NCBI GenBank assembly: GCA_937872715.1
Contig: CALMTJ010000456.1
Span: forward strand, 1 to 5,237
DNA length: 5,237 nucleotides
Direction of reading: 5' to 3'
DNA from: an uncultured Methylobacteriaceae bacterium
GTDB lineage: Bacteria; Pseudomonadota; Alphaproteobacteria; Rhizobiales; Beijerinckiaceae
Positions 1 through 5,237 of this stretch are shown piece after piece. The first letter of the stretch is position 1. Every line of letters starts with the position of its first letter. The notes under the pieces were generated by a model. It was not told the origin of the DNA. It saw nothing but the letters and a program-made list of their open reading frames with translations, and searched no databases. The position numbers and the translations under genes are program-made.

Positions 1-1
1 C

Positions 2-151
2 AGTGGGGAGATCCTGGCGCTGGCGAGCTGGCCCTTCTACAACCCCAACGACTACGGCGACGCGGAGCCGGGGGATCGCAAGGAACGCGCCGCCAGCATG
101 TCGTTCGAGCCGGGCTCGAGCGTGAAGATGTTCACGGTCGCGGCGGGGCTC
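2..151 (+). other. FtsI-like class B penicillin-binding protein fragment with SxxK motif
   Basis: The first 50 or so codons read like the start of a class B PBP transpeptidase domain. GEILALASWPFYNPND matches the family's 'GE(V/I)LAMAxxPxYNPN' strand. It is followed after a charged loop by FEPGSSVKMFTVAAGL, which matches the active-site region 'FEPGSTxKxxTxxAAL' known from FtsI. The nucleophile would be the serine codon at 116-118 and the SxxK lysine the codon at 125-127. The domain needs about 200 further residues, including the SxN and KTG motifs, and these are absent: from about base 150 the frame runs into a glycine-rich stretch and then a membrane helix. The fragment therefore cannot be a working transpeptidase. 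The exact end of the similarity is uncertain, because GLAG could belong to either side of the join. Confidence 0.6.
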
Positions 152-319
152 GCGGGCTCGGGCGAGGGCGGCCCGGCGGACCTCCTCGTCGGCTTCGTCG
201 CGCCGGGCCTCGGGGCGTGCCTCCTCGTCTTGCCGGTCGCGTTCGCGGTCGCGGCTCTCGTCGGGCTCGCGTCGCGGGCGCCCGTGACGCGCTACCTGCG
301 CGACATCCGAAGCTCGTGA
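2..319 (+). CDS. ftsX: Probable FtsX C-terminal end (partial), joined in frame to a PBP-like segment
   Basis: This frame is open from the left edge to the TGA at 317-319 (105 codons), and its start lies outside the window. The last 50 or so residues are a hydrophobic stretch (about 185-280, ending in LPVAFAVAALVGLASR) followed by a basic tail, RYLRDIRSS. That is the usual end of FtsX: a last membrane helix and a short cytoplasmic tail ending in an R-x-LR-type sequence. FtsX is the membrane partner of the ATPase FtsE and couples the divisome to cell-wall hydrolysis. The call rests mainly on this topology and on gene order, since ftsX commonly precedes ydcF and plsC in Hyphomicrobiales. The part upstream of about base 150 does not look like FtsX (see the separate entry). 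The TGA overlaps a possible GTG start of the next gene at 316, which would suggest coupling. Confidence in the FtsX identity is moderate. Confidence 0.5.
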   Translation, partial: SGEILALASWPFYNPNDYGDAEPGDRKERAASMSFEPGSSVKMFTVAAGLAGSGEGGPADLLVGFVAPGLGACLLVLPVAFAVAALVGLASRAPVTRYLRDIRSS

Positions 320-360
320 GGCGTCTCTATGATGACGAGATTCGCGGGCAGCGTGGCGGG

Positions 361-1077
361 ATGGGCGATCGGGAGGCAGGCGCTGTGGGTGGGGCAGGCG
401 TCGAGCCCGCGCGGCCGGCGCCGTCCCGCCGCGTGCTGACCATCGCGTGCGCCGTCATCCTGATATCGGGTGCGGCGGCGGGTGCCGGCTTCCTCCGCTT
501 CGTGTCCACCCTCGACCGGGCGGAGCGGGAGCCCGGCGCGACGGCGGACGCCATCGTGGCGCTGACCGGCGGAGCCCAGCGCATCGGGGACGCGATCGAG
601 CTCCTCGCGAAGGGCTACGGCACCCGCCTCCTCATCACGGGCGTGAACGAGAGGATCGGCCGGGAGGAGATCGCTAAGCTGAACGAGGGCCAGCGGCGGC
701 TCGTGGAATGCTGCGTCGACCTCGATTACCGGGCCCGCAACACGATCGGCAACGCGGCGGAGACGCGGCGCTGGGTCGGCGAGAACGGCTTCGCCTCCCT
801 CATCGTCGTCACGTCCAACTACCACATGCCCCGCACGATGGCGGAGCTCGACCACGCGCTGCCGGACATCCGCAAGGTGCCCTACGCCGTGGTCGCGGCT
901 CCGCAGGAAGGCGGGATGCGGGCGGGCCTGTCCTCCGCCCGGCTGCTCGGGAGCGAGTACGTCAAATACGTCGCGACGCGGGTGAGGACCCTCGTCTCGC
1001 CGCCGTCCGGGCCGGCCTTGCCGGCCGGGAACGGGCGCATGACCAGGGCATCGCCAGGCCGCGAGCCCGTGAGGTAA
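361..1077 (+). CDS. YdcF family (DUF218) membrane-anchored protein
   Basis: This 238-residue protein has a short polar N-terminus, one membrane helix at about residues 25-45 (VLTIACAVILISGAAAGAGF), and a DUF218 domain from about residue 62 to 205. Typical family signatures are visible: DAIVALTGG (63-71) as the first strand and glycine turn, RIGDAIELL (74-82), a strand LLITG (90-94), the RNTIGNA segment (126-132), and VVTSNYHMPR (149-158), where family members carry a conserved S-x-x-H. The family includes E. coli YdcF and SanA/ElyC-like envelope proteins. YdcF binds S-adenosylmethionine in vitro, but the role here is unknown and envelope-related at best. ATG 361 was chosen because the helix then lies near the N-terminus. 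No strong ribosome binding site precedes it. GTG 316, which overlaps the upstream stop as GTGA, is a real alternative and adds 15 residues. The gene probably forms an operon with the upstream ftsX end and plsC, 29 bases downstream. Confidence 0.85.
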   Translation: MGDREAGAVGGAGVEPARPAPSRRVLTIACAVILISGAAAGAGFLRFVSTLDRAEREPGATADAIVALTGGAQRIGDAIELLAKGYGTRLLITGVNERIGREEIAKLNEGQRRLVECCVDLDYRARNTIGNAAETRRWVGENGFASLIVVTSNYHMPRTMAELDHALPDIRKVPYAVVAAPQEGGMRAGLSSARLLGSEYVKYVATRVRTLVSPPSGPALPAGNGRMTRASPGREPVR

Positions 1078-1106
1078 GAGCGCTCGCCGCCCGTCCCGAA
1101 GGTCCG

Positions 1107-1853
1107 ATGCCCGCTCTCCGATCCGGCCTGTTCAACCTCCTGTTCTACGTGAACACGATCCTCTGGCTCGTCGCGATCGTCCCGACGCTCCTGATGCCGC
1201 CCCGGGCCATCCTGCGGGTCGCGCAGGCCTGGGCGCGGGTCAGCCTGTGGCTGCTGCGCGTCACGGTCGGGACGGTCGTCGAGTATCGCGGCCTCGAGAA
1301 CCTGCCGAGAGGCGGCGCGCTCGTCGCCTCCAAGCACCAATCCTTCGCCGACATCCACGTGCTCCTGCCGCGCCTCCCCGACCCGACCTTCATCCTGAAG
1401 CGCGAGCTGACCCTGATCCCGCTCTTCGGCGCCTTCGCGCTGAAGGCCGGCATGATCCCGGTCGATCGCAAGAAGGGTGCGGGGGCGGTCGCCGACATGA
1501 ACCGGCGCGCGGCCGATGCCGTCCGGGCCGGGCGCCAGATCCTGATCTATCCCGAAGGGACGCGGCGTTCCCCCGGTGCCGAGCCGGCCTACAAGTCGGG
1601 CGTCGCTCATCTGTACCGCTCGCTCGGTGTCGCCTGCGTGCCGGTGGCGCTGAATTCCGGCCTGTTCTGGCCGCGCCGCCGCTTCGTGCTGACGCGGGGC
1701 ACGATCATCGTCGAGTTCCTGCCGCCGATCCTGCCCGGGCTGGACCGGGCCGCCTTCCTGGCGCTCCTCCAGGAGCGGATCGAAATCGCCACGTCGAGGC
1801 TGGTCGCGGAAGCGCGGGACCCGCGCCGCTACGACGGCCCGGAGGGAATCTGA
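1107..1853 (+). CDS. plsC: 1-acyl-sn-glycerol-3-phosphate acyltransferase (PlsC)
   Basis: This 248-residue protein would transfer a fatty acyl group to the sn-2 position of lysophosphatidic acid, giving phosphatidic acid, the precursor of membrane phospholipids, at the inner face of the cytoplasmic membrane. A hydrophobic N-terminal segment (about 8-32) probably anchors it. The four acyltransferase blocks are in order: the HX4D catalytic motif KHQSFAD (His77, Asp82), block II GMIPVDR (115-121), block III YPEGTR (148-153), which contacts the phosphate, and block IV VPVALNSG (178-185). Block I has Lys rather than the common Asn before the His. Length is normal for the family. The ATG start has GAAGG at 1098-1102, four bases upstream. 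It sits 29 bases after ydcF, likely cotranscribed. Its 3' end overlaps the oppositely oriented cyclotransferase gene by 25 bases. Acyl donor (acyl-ACP or acyl-CoA) and chain specificity cannot be read from the sequence. Confidence 0.93.
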   Translation: MPALRSGLFNLLFYVNTILWLVAIVPTLLMPPRAILRVAQAWARVSLWLLRVTVGTVVEYRGLENLPRGGALVASKHQSFADIHVLLPRLPDPTFILKRELTLIPLFGAFALKAGMIPVDRKKGAGAVADMNRRAADAVRAGRQILIYPEGTRRSPGAEPAYKSGVAHLYRSLGVACVPVALNSGLFWPRRRFVLTRGTIIVEFLPPILPGLDRAAFLALLQERIEIATSRLVAEARDPRRYDGPEGI

Positions 1854-2392
1854 GCGGCGCCGCCTTCCACCAGCCGGGTCGCGAGACCGGCCAGGATGGG
1901 ATCGGAGACGCCGATCGCGATCAGCTGTTCGTGGGTCGCCCGGACGTAATCGGGGTTGGCGCCCGAGATGCCGATGCCCTGCCGGACGAGCCGCAGGAGG
2001 TCCTCCGTCGGCAGGCGGCCGGCATATTGGGGGTGGTCGCGGTCGGCCACGTAGGTCACGGCCCGCACGTTCCGCCCGTCGTCGAGCCGCAGGGCGACCC
2101 GGCGCTCGATGTAGACGGACGTGACCTGCTCGCGTTCGCGGAGATAGGCGAGGGTCGCGTCCGCGTCGCCGGCCTCCACGGCGAAGGCGACGCCCCGGCA
2201 CCGACCGCCCCGGGCGAGGCCGAGGACGAGGCCCGGATTGTCGGGCGTGCCCCGGTGCACGTGGGAGAAGACGCAGAGCGAGCGGTGGAAGCCGTGCAGG
2301 GAGGCGAGGTGGCGCTCGCGGAAGCGGAAGCCCGGCCGCCACATCAGCGAGCCGTAGCCGAACACCCAGAGATCGCCGCTTTCCGCTGCCAT
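1829..2392 (-). CDS. Gamma-glutamylcyclotransferase, ChaC-like
   Basis: This 187-residue protein has the gamma-glutamylcyclotransferase fold, which releases the gamma-glutamyl group as 5-oxoproline. The ChaC branch is known to act on glutathione, giving 5-oxoproline and Cys-Gly in the cytoplasm. Near the N-terminus is VFGYGSLMWRPGF (10-22); its YGSL loop binds the substrate gamma-glutamyl group. Downstream, YLREREQVTSVY (83-94) fits the ChaC pattern 'L-x-x-RE-x-x-T-x-x-Y', and Glu88 is the expected catalytic acid. Other ChaC-like features are the SHVHRGTP segment (43-50) and RGVAFAV (66-72). ATG 2392 places the fold right at the N-terminus, as is usual; an upstream in-frame extension to 2488 would run into the DUF2125 gene and is unlikely. 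No strong ribosome binding site is seen. The gene is transcribed alone, divergently from DUF2125, and its 3' end overlaps plsC. Confidence 0.9.
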   Translation of the reverse strand: MAAESGDLWVFGYGSLMWRPGFRFRERHLASLHGFHRSLCVFSHVHRGTPDNPGLVLGLARGGRCRGVAFAVEAGDADATLAYLREREQVTSVYIERRVALRLDDGRNVRAVTYVADRDHPQYAGRLPTEDLLRLVRQGIGISGANPDYVRATHEQLIAIGVSDPILAGLATRLVEGGAAQIPSGPS

Positions 2393-2469
2393 CCGGCCCG
2401 TGATCCCGTCCCGCTGCGCGCGATCCGAGGCGCTAACAGCTCGATTCCCGCCGTTCAACAGGAGCGACC
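2393..2469. promoter_or_regulatory. Divergent intergenic gap, probable two-way promoter region
   Basis: These 77 bases are the only non-coding stretch from which two transcription units could start, the cyclotransferase gene leftward and DUF2125 rightward. It is somewhat less GC-rich than the flanks at 2431-2460. On the minus strand, TTGAAC (2458-2453) and a weak TTAGCG (2436-2431) lie 16 bases apart and could be a sigma-70-type pair for the cyclotransferase gene. The -10 match is poor. No convincing pair is seen on the plus strand. That promoters are here is inferred mainly from gene orientation. Confidence 0.4.
2460..2464 (+). promoter_or_regulatory. Ribosome binding site deciding the TTG start of the DUF2125 gene
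   Basis: AGGAG at 2460-2464 is a strong Shine-Dalgarno match five bases before the TTG at 2470. It supports TTG initiation. The first in-frame ATG downstream (at 2716) would remove the membrane helix and the conserved cysteine region. Confidence 0.7.
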
Positions 2470-3519
2470 TTGACCGCCGCCGCCCCAAGCTCCCGCCGCC
2501 GGAGAGGACGCCTCGGGCTCTACGGGCCGTTCGCGGCGCTTCTCCTGCTGGCGATCCTGTGGTCGGCCGGCTGGTTCTATATTCGGGGGCAGGTGGCGTC
2601 CGGGCTCGACGAGTGGATCGGCGCGGAGGCGGCGGCCGGCCGCCGCTGGACCTGCCTCGACCGCCGCGTCGGCGGCTACCCGTTCCGTATCGAGATCGGC
2701 TGCGCCACGCTGACCATGGAGAGGCCGGACGTCGCGGCGACGCTCGGCGGGCTCCTCGTCGTCGCCCAAGTCTACAACCCGGCCCATATCATCGCCGAGG
2801 CCTCCGGCCCGCTCGCCGTCCGGGCCGGGCCGACGGCGGTGGACGCCGCCTGGACCGGGCTCCAGGCGAGCATCGTCACGACGGCGCGTGCCCGGCGCGC
2901 AGCGCTCGTGGCGGACGGCGCGACCGTGCGTGTCTCCACGCCCGACCTCGGCACGTTCGCGGTGCCGGGGCGGCGTTTCGAGCTGCACGTGCGGCCCGAT
3001 CCTGCCGACGCGGCGAGCGTCGACGTCGCGCTCGGCGCCGTCGGGACGGCCGTCCCGGGGCTGGACGCCCTGATCGGCGGGACGGAGCCGGCCGATCTCG
3101 ACCTCGTGGCCCGGGTGTCGCGAATCTACGACCTGCCGGCGCGGCCCCTCGCGGCCGAGCTCGAACGCTGGCGGATCGCGGGCGGCGACGTGCAGGTGTC
3201 CCGCCTCGCGGTGACGAAGGGCGCCCGGCGTTTGGAGGCGAAGGGCCGGGCCGGGATCGACGAATCGCACCGGCCCGTCGGCCAGGTCGACGCGTCCGCG
3301 GCCGGCATCGAGGGGGTCCTCGGCCGGTTCATCGGCGACCAGGGAATGCTGGGAACCCGGCTCCTGGGCGCTCTCCTCGGAGCCGCCTCCGCTTCGCCGC
3401 CGTCCGGCGACCTCGCCGCGAAAGGCCTGCGGCCGCTGCCGCCGATCCGGTTCGACGGGGGACGGGTCCTCGTCGGGCCGCTCGCGGTGCCAGGCGTCAG
3501 GATCCCGGCGCTCTATTGA
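2470..3519 (+). CDS. DUF2125 domain-containing membrane-anchored protein
   Basis: This 349-residue protein begins with a basic N-terminus (SRRRRGR, 8-14) and a single hydrophobic helix at about 19-38 (LLLLAILWSAGWFYI), so it is probably anchored in the inner membrane with the rest in the periplasm. Immediately after the helix comes the region that marks the alphaproteobacterial DUF2125 family: a tryptophan-cysteine pair (W60, C62), VGGYPFRIEIGC (67-78) and a following beta-rich body. The only two cysteines in the protein, C62 and C78, flank the GYPFRI motif, so a periplasmic disulfide is plausible. The remainder is rich in short beta-strand-like stretches with little sequence complexity. The function of the family is not known. 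The start is TTG with a good ribosome binding site. The last 23 bases overlap the end of tyrC on the other strand. Nothing suggests recent transfer. Confidence 0.85.
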   Translation: MTAAAPSSRRRRGRLGLYGPFAALLLLAILWSAGWFYIRGQVASGLDEWIGAEAAAGRRWTCLDRRVGGYPFRIEIGCATLTMERPDVAATLGGLLVVAQVYNPAHIIAEASGPLAVRAGPTAVDAAWTGLQASIVTTARARRAALVADGATVRVSTPDLGTFAVPGRRFELHVRPDPADAASVDVALGAVGTAVPGLDALIGGTEPADLDLVARVSRIYDLPARPLAAELERWRIAGGDVQVSRLAVTKGARRLEAKGRAGIDESHRPVGQVDASAAGIEGVLGRFIGDQGMLGTRLLGALLGAASASPPSGDLAAKGLRPLPPIRFDGGRVLVGPLAVPGVRIPALY

Positions 3520-4459
3520 GGTCGGGCGCGCCGCGGAGGCGGCCGAAATCGGGCTCCGCCGTCTCCTGCCCCTGCGAGATGATGCCCCGCCGGATGTCGC
3601 GCGTGCGGGTGAAGAGGTCGAACAGCGTGTGGCCGTCCCCCCAGCGGATAGCGCGCGACAGGATCGCGATGTCCTCGTTCAGCCGACCCAGCATCTCGAG
3701 CACGGCGGCCTTGTTGTGCAGGAACACGTCGCGCCACATGGTCGGGTCGGAGGCGGCGATGCGGGTGAAGTCGCGGAAGCCGCCGGCCGAGAACTTGATG
3801 ACCTCGCCCTGCGTGACGGTCTCAAGGTCGGCCGCCGTGCCGACGATGTTGTAGGCGATGAGGTGAGGCACGTGGCTCGTTATGGCGAGAACGAGGTCGT
3901 GGTGCTCCGCCGACATCGTCTCGACATTGGCGCCCATCCCGGTCCAGAGGGCCGTGACCTCCGCCACGGCCTCCGGATCGGTGCCGTCCGGCGGCGTCAG
4001 GATGCACCAGCGGTCCCGGAACAGGGTGGCGAACCCGGCATCCGGGCCGGAATGCTCCGTCCCGGAGACGGGATGGGCCGGCACGAGATGCACGCCCGCG
4101 GGGAGGTGCGGCCCGAGCTGCGCGATCACCGATCCCTTGACCGACCCCACATCGGACACGATCGCGCCCGGCCGCAGCGCGGGCGCGATCAGCCGGGCGG
4201 TGTCCGCGTAGCCGCCGACCGGAACGCACAGGATGACGAGATCCGCCCCCTCGCAGGCGGAATGGATGTCGGTCGTCGCGCGGTCCGCGAGCCCGAGCTC
4301 CTCCACCCGCCGCACCACCGCCGGGTCGCGATCGGCCGCGACCACGATCCGGGCGAGCCCGCCGGCCTTGACTGCGCGGGCGATGGAGGACCCGATCAGC
4401 CCGAGGCCGATCAGGACGAGGCGGCCGACGATCTCCGTGCGGGGTTCCGCGTCAGCCAC
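3497..4459 (-). CDS. tyrC: Prephenate/arogenate (cyclohexadienyl) dehydrogenase
   Basis: This 320-residue protein oxidatively decarboxylates prephenate to 4-hydroxyphenylpyruvate, or arogenate to tyrosine, in the cytoplasm; it commits chorismate-derived carbon to tyrosine. The N-terminal Rossmann domain has IGLGLIGSS (17-25), with an acidic residue after the second strand (Asp43 in AADRD), which favours NAD over NADP. DVGSVKG (103-109) and HPVSGTEHSG (129-138) are family hallmarks; His129 is the expected catalytic residue. The C-terminal helical domain carries TSHVPHLIAY (194-203) and GGFRDFTRIAASDPTMW (226-242), which help bind substrate. There is no fused chorismate mutase and no ACT domain, so it is the monofunctional type, and feedback by tyrosine through an ACT domain is not expected. 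Start is GTG 4459, overlapping the end of hisC by 8 bases, with no clear ribosome binding site, so translation is probably coupled. Whether prephenate or arogenate is preferred cannot be read. Confidence 0.93.
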   Translation of the reverse strand: MADAEPRTEIVGRLVLIGLGLIGSSIARAVKAGGLARIVVAADRDPAVVRRVEELGLADRATTDIHSACEGADLVILCVPVGGYADTARLIAPALRPGAIVSDVGSVKGSVIAQLGPHLPAGVHLVPAHPVSGTEHSGPDAGFATLFRDRWCILTPPDGTDPEAVAEVTALWTGMGANVETMSAEHHDLVLAITSHVPHLIAYNIVGTAADLETVTQGEVIKFSAGGFRDFTRIAASDPTMWRDVFLHNKAAVLEMLGRLNEDIAILSRAIRWGDGHTLFDLFTRTRDIRRGIISQGQETAEPDFGRLRGAPDLNRAPGS

Positions 4460-5237
4460 GCCCGGCCGCCATGAACTCGCCGAGCGCCGCGATGACGAGC
4501 TCGTTCGCCTCCGACGAGCCGATCGTCATGCGGAGCGCGTTCGGCAGCCCGTAGGCCGCGACGGCGCGCAGGACCAATCCGCGGCGGCCGAGGAACTCGT
4601 CCGCTTCCCGGGCCGTCCGCCCCGGAATGTCGGGGAAGTGGACGAGAAGGAAGTTGCCGACGCTCGGGGTGACGGTCAGGCCGAGCCCCTCGAAGGCGGC
4701 CGTGAGGCGCGGCAGCCACTCGTCGTTGTGGGCGAGCGCCGCCGCGACATGGGCCTCGTCCCGGATGGCCGCGGCACCGGCCGCGATGGCGGGCGCGTTC
4801 ACGTTGAACGGGCCGCGGATCCGGTTCAGCGCATCGATCACGTGGGCGGGACCGACGAGCCAGCCGATCCTGAGCGCCGCGAGCCCGTGGATCTTGGAGA
4901 AGGTCCGGCACATCACGACGTTCGGGGCCGTCAGGGCGAGCTCGAGGCCGGAGGCGTAATCGTTGCGGCGGACGTATTCGGCATAGGCGGCGTCCAGCAC
5001 GAGGAGCACGCCGGACGGCAGCCCGGCATGCAGCCGCTTCACCTCGTCGAAGGGCAGGTAGGTGCCGGTCGGGTTGTTGGGGTTGGCCAGGAAGACGATC
5101 TTCGTCTTGGCCGTCACCTCCGCCAGGATCGCGTCGACGGAGGCGGTGAGGTCCGTCTCCTCCGCGATCACGGGCACCCCGCCCGCGCCCAGGATGTTGA
5201 TCCTGTAGACGAGGAAGCCATGCTGGCTGAACACCCC
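4452..5237 (-). CDS. hisC: Histidinol-phosphate aminotransferase (HisC), 5' end cut by window edge
   Basis: This class I/II fold PLP enzyme transfers an amino group from glutamate to imidazole-acetol phosphate, giving histidinol phosphate (histidine synthesis). The 261 residues present lack roughly the first 100 of a protein usually near 360. Numbering from the first full codon in the window, one sees ANPNNPTGT (51-59), DAAYAEY (82-88; PLP-contacting Asp82 and Tyr85), TFSKIHGLAALRIGW (112-126; Lys115 forms the Schiff base, codon 4895-4893, and Arg123 contacts the cofactor phosphate) and LRMTIGS (235-241), whose Arg236 normally binds the substrate. These match HisC rather than AspC-type enzymes. 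Directly upstream of and overlapping tyrC, it may also transaminate aromatic substrates; a hisC-tyrC pair is known in Zymomonas mobilis. The reading frame stays open to the right edge with no start required inside the window. The promoter lies outside. Confidence 0.92.
   Translation of the reverse strand, partial: GVFSQHGFLVYRINILGAGGVPVIAEETDLTASVDAILAEVTAKTKIVFLANPNNPTGTYLPFDEVKRLHAGLPSGVLLVLDAAYAEYVRRNDYASGLELALTAPNVVMCRTFSKIHGLAALRIGWLVGPAHVIDALNRIRGPFNVNAPAIAAGAAAIRDEAHVAAALAHNDEWLPRLTAAFEGLGLTVTPSVGNFLLVHFPDIPGRTAREADEFLGRRGLVLRAVAAYGLPNALRMTIGSSEANELVIAALGEFMAAGRG

Noticed and set aside
1854..1863. GCGGCGCCGC palindrome just after the plsC stop, considered as a terminator
   Set aside because: No loop and no following T-run, and it lies within the cyclotransferase coding sequence. 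Short GC palindromes are expected by chance at this base composition.
1869..1890. Inverted repeat GCCGG...CCGGC near the plsC end
   Set aside because: Only five base pairs, inside a coding region, and with no T-tract; too weak to call a terminator.
882..2342. A 486-codon open frame on the minus strand, spanning plsC and most of the cyclotransferase gene
   Set aside because: It is rich in Arg, Pro and Gly, typical of an antisense shadow in high-GC DNA, and has no recognisable domain. The plsC and cyclotransferase frames it covers carry clear motifs.
2400..3854. A 484-codon plus-strand open frame over DUF2125 and the end of tyrC
   Set aside because: Low-complexity Arg/Pro/Gly composition in the wrong frame of two recognised genes; its end is merely antisense to tyrC.
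3629..4474. A 281-codon plus-strand frame antisense to tyrC
   Set aside because: Asp/Arg/Gly-rich shadow; the minus-strand frame has every hallmark of prephenate dehydrogenase.
1..5237. Search for a defence, toxin-antitoxin, mobile, phage or biosynthetic system
   Set aside because: All sizeable real frames are accounted for by conserved housekeeping families in a conserved order. No repeats, transposase, integrase, tRNA-like or CRISPR-like structure was seen by eye.

Overview
The window is very GC-rich and densely coding, with almost no intergenic DNA. Gene content and order (ftsX end, a DUF218/YdcF protein, plsC, a ChaC-like gamma-glutamylcyclotransferase, DUF2125, tyrC, hisC) match the chromosomal housekeeping region of Hyphomicrobiales (Rhizobiales). 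A Methylobacterium-like organism is the most likely source. This is a judgement from remembered gene order and family content, not from a database search.

Layout. Bases 1-319 hold the end of an open frame that reads left to right. Its last part looks like the C-terminal membrane end of FtsX, but its first part reads as a class B penicillin-binding protein (FtsI-like) segment carrying an SxxK motif. ydcF (361-1077) and plsC (1107-1853) follow on the same strand, so ftsX-ydcF-plsC look like one envelope-related transcription unit. The gamma-glutamylcyclotransferase gene (2392-1829) is on the minus strand and overlaps plsC tail to tail. A 77-base divergent gap separates it from the DUF2125 membrane protein gene (2470-3519, plus strand, TTG start with a good ribosome binding site). 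DUF2125 in turn overlaps tyrC (4459-3497, minus) tail to tail. tyrC is translationally coupled to the upstream hisC (minus, cut off by the right edge at 5237).

How the genes work together. FtsX, YdcF, PlsC and DUF2125 all relate to the envelope: division-linked membrane protein, membrane-anchored DUF218 protein, phospholipid acylation, and an exported protein of unknown function. hisC and tyrC form a small amino-acid unit: an imidazole-acetol-phosphate/aromatic aminotransferase beside prephenate/arogenate dehydrogenase, which would serve histidine and tyrosine/phenylalanine synthesis. The cyclotransferase would act in glutathione turnover.

I see no RNA gene, CRISPR array, insertion sequence, prophage, toxin-antitoxin or defence system. 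The one real anomaly is the FtsI-like/FtsX-like hybrid frame at the left edge, which is either a rearrangement or an assembly join. The rest is ordinary conserved chromosome.
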